Origin: DATKKG01 sp964475215
GTDB taxonomy: Archaea; Thermoproteota; Nitrososphaeria; Conexivisphaerales; DTJL01
NCBI GenBank assembly: GCA_964475215.1
Contig: CAYYVT010000037.1
Coordinates: forward strand, 1 to 6,657
Direction: 5' to 3'
Length of the DNA stretch: 6,657 bases
The translations under genes were made by a program, and so were the position numbers. The first letter of the stretch is position 1. Every line of letters starts with the position of its first letter. The notes beneath the pieces are model-generated. The model did not search any database and was not told the DNA's origin. It saw only the letters and a program-made list of their open reading frames with translations. Positions 5,967 to 6,657 of this stretch are shown piece by piece.

Positions 5967-6657
5967 TTGCCTGAGAAACCACATCTGAACATCGTAATCA
6001 CCGGCCACATTGACCACGGCAAATCGACTACTATGGGTCACTTCCTCTTCGATTTGGGTGTCGTCGACCAGAGGCTCATCGACGAGTATGCCAAGAGCTC
6101 AGAAGAGACGGGTAGGGGCGACACTTTCAAGTACGCTTGGGTGCTTGACCAGCTGAAAGAGGAGAGGGAGAGGGGAATCACCGTCGACCTCGCCTTCCAG
6201 AAGTTTGAAAGCAAGAAGTATATGTTCACGCTAATCGACGCCCCTGGCCACAGGGACTTCGTGAAGAACATGATCACCGGTGCCAGCGAAGCTGACGCCG
6301 CCGTCCTGGTCATCTCCTCAAAGCCTGGTGAAACAGAGGCCGGGCTGGGCGAGGGGGGCCAGACGGTGGAGCACGCCTTCTTGCTGAAGACGCTCGGCGT
6401 CAACCAGCTGGTCGTCCTGATAAACAAGATGGACGCCACCACGCCTACCCCATACGACCAGAAGCGCTTCGATGAGGTCAAGGCGGAGGCTTCTGCGCTT
6501 TTGAAGAAGGTGGGCTACAAGGTGGAGGCGCTGAGCATCATCCCGGTTTCGGGCTGGAAGGGCGACAACCTCATCACCAAGTCGACCAACATGCCTTGGT
6601 ACAAGGGCGTAAGCCTTCTCGAGGCGCTGGACCAGTTCGTCGAGCCCCCGAAGCCGA
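5967..6657 (+). CDS. tuf: elongation factor 1-alpha (aEF1A), N-terminal part, truncated by the window edge
   Basis: This GTPase brings aminoacyl-tRNA to the ribosomal A site. The 230 visible codons cover the G domain: G1 GHIDHGKS (13-20), switch I RERGITVDLAF (68-78) with the G2 Thr at 72, G3 DAPGH (91-95), G4 NKMD (153-156) and G5 in PVSGWKGDN (193-201). A Lys-rich insert around 180-186 and the closing EPPKP lead into domain 2, which is outside the window. All nucleotide-binding motifs are intact. The wording (FKYAWVLDQ, FLLKTLGVNQL, NMPWYKG) resembles thaumarchaeal EF-1alpha as I recall it. TTG is the only plausible start, because a TGA lies in frame three codons upstream. The full protein should be about 430 residues. 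Archaea with the euryarchaeal order usually have EF-2 before this gene and rps10 after it. EF-2 is absent here and the downstream side is not visible. Confidence 0.96.
   Translation, partial: MPEKPHLNIVITGHIDHGKSTTMGHFLFDLGVVDQRLIDEYAKSSEETGRGDTFKYAWVLDQLKEERERGITVDLAFQKFESKKYMFTLIDAPGHRDFVKNMITGASEADAAVLVISSKPGETEAGLGEGGQTVEHAFLLKTLGVNQLVVLINKMDATTPTPYDQKRFDEVKAEASALLKKVGYKVEALSIIPVSGWKGDNLITKSTNMPWYKGVSLLEALDQFVEPPKP

Noticed and set aside
1..6657. A hidden novel system such as a defence island, mobile element, CRISPR array or non-coding RNA gene
   Set aside because: Reading both strands, every stretch is explained by seven conserved genes in a known archaeal order. The gaps are at most about 63 bases, and I saw no direct-repeat arrays, terminal inverted repeats, tRNA-like folds or unexplained genes.

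Overview
This 6657-base window is part of a conserved archaeal transcription and translation gene cluster, read entirely on the + strand. In order it holds: the last 54 codons of rpoB; a full, unsplit rpoA (1264 aa); rpl30e (112 aa); an archaeal short-form nusA (147 aa); rps12 (146 aa); rps7 (197 aa); and the first 230 codons of the EF-1alpha gene (tuf/tef1a), which runs off the right edge. Almost every base is coding. The longest gaps are about 50-63 bases, and no stretch over 300 bases lacks a gene.

The organism is an archaeon. RpoA, the S7, S12 and L30e proteins, the two-KH NusA and the EF-1alpha are all archaeal types, the gene order is the archaeal rpo/str order, AGG is a favoured Arg codon, and A/T-rich TATA-like boxes sit in the gaps. 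RpoA' and RpoA'' are fused in one reading frame. That fusion, together with the EF-1alpha wording (GHIDHGKST, FKYAWVLDQ, NMPWYKG), points to the Thaumarchaeota/Aigarchaeota side (Nitrososphaeria in the wide sense) rather than Euryarchaeota or classical Crenarchaeota. By eye GC is about 60%, which is high for the well-known marine ammonia oxidisers. A soil or thermal non-ammonia-oxidising lineage is possible, but the window cannot settle this.

Layout: rpoB, rpoA and rpl30e are tightly packed (12-base gap, then a 4-base GTGA overlap) and look co-transcribed and translationally coupled. Short gaps before nusA, rps12 and tuf each contain a TATA-like box at a suitable distance, so these genes may also have internal promoters. 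rps7 follows rps12 after 7 bases with its Shine-Dalgarno (SD) site overlapping the end of rps12. Together the genes supply the two largest RNA polymerase subunits, a KH-domain transcription factor, three ribosomal proteins (two of the 30S, one of the 50S) and the aminoacyl-tRNA delivery factor.

The window is housekeeping DNA. I see no mobile element, CRISPR array, defence module, RNA gene or unknown gene. The points worth a second look are modest: the unsplit rpoA; the fact that none of the six visible starts is ATG; rpoB and rpoA sharing a frame across a single stop codon; an Asp at a usual zinc-ligand position in RpoB; and the absence of an EF-2 gene between rps7 and tuf.
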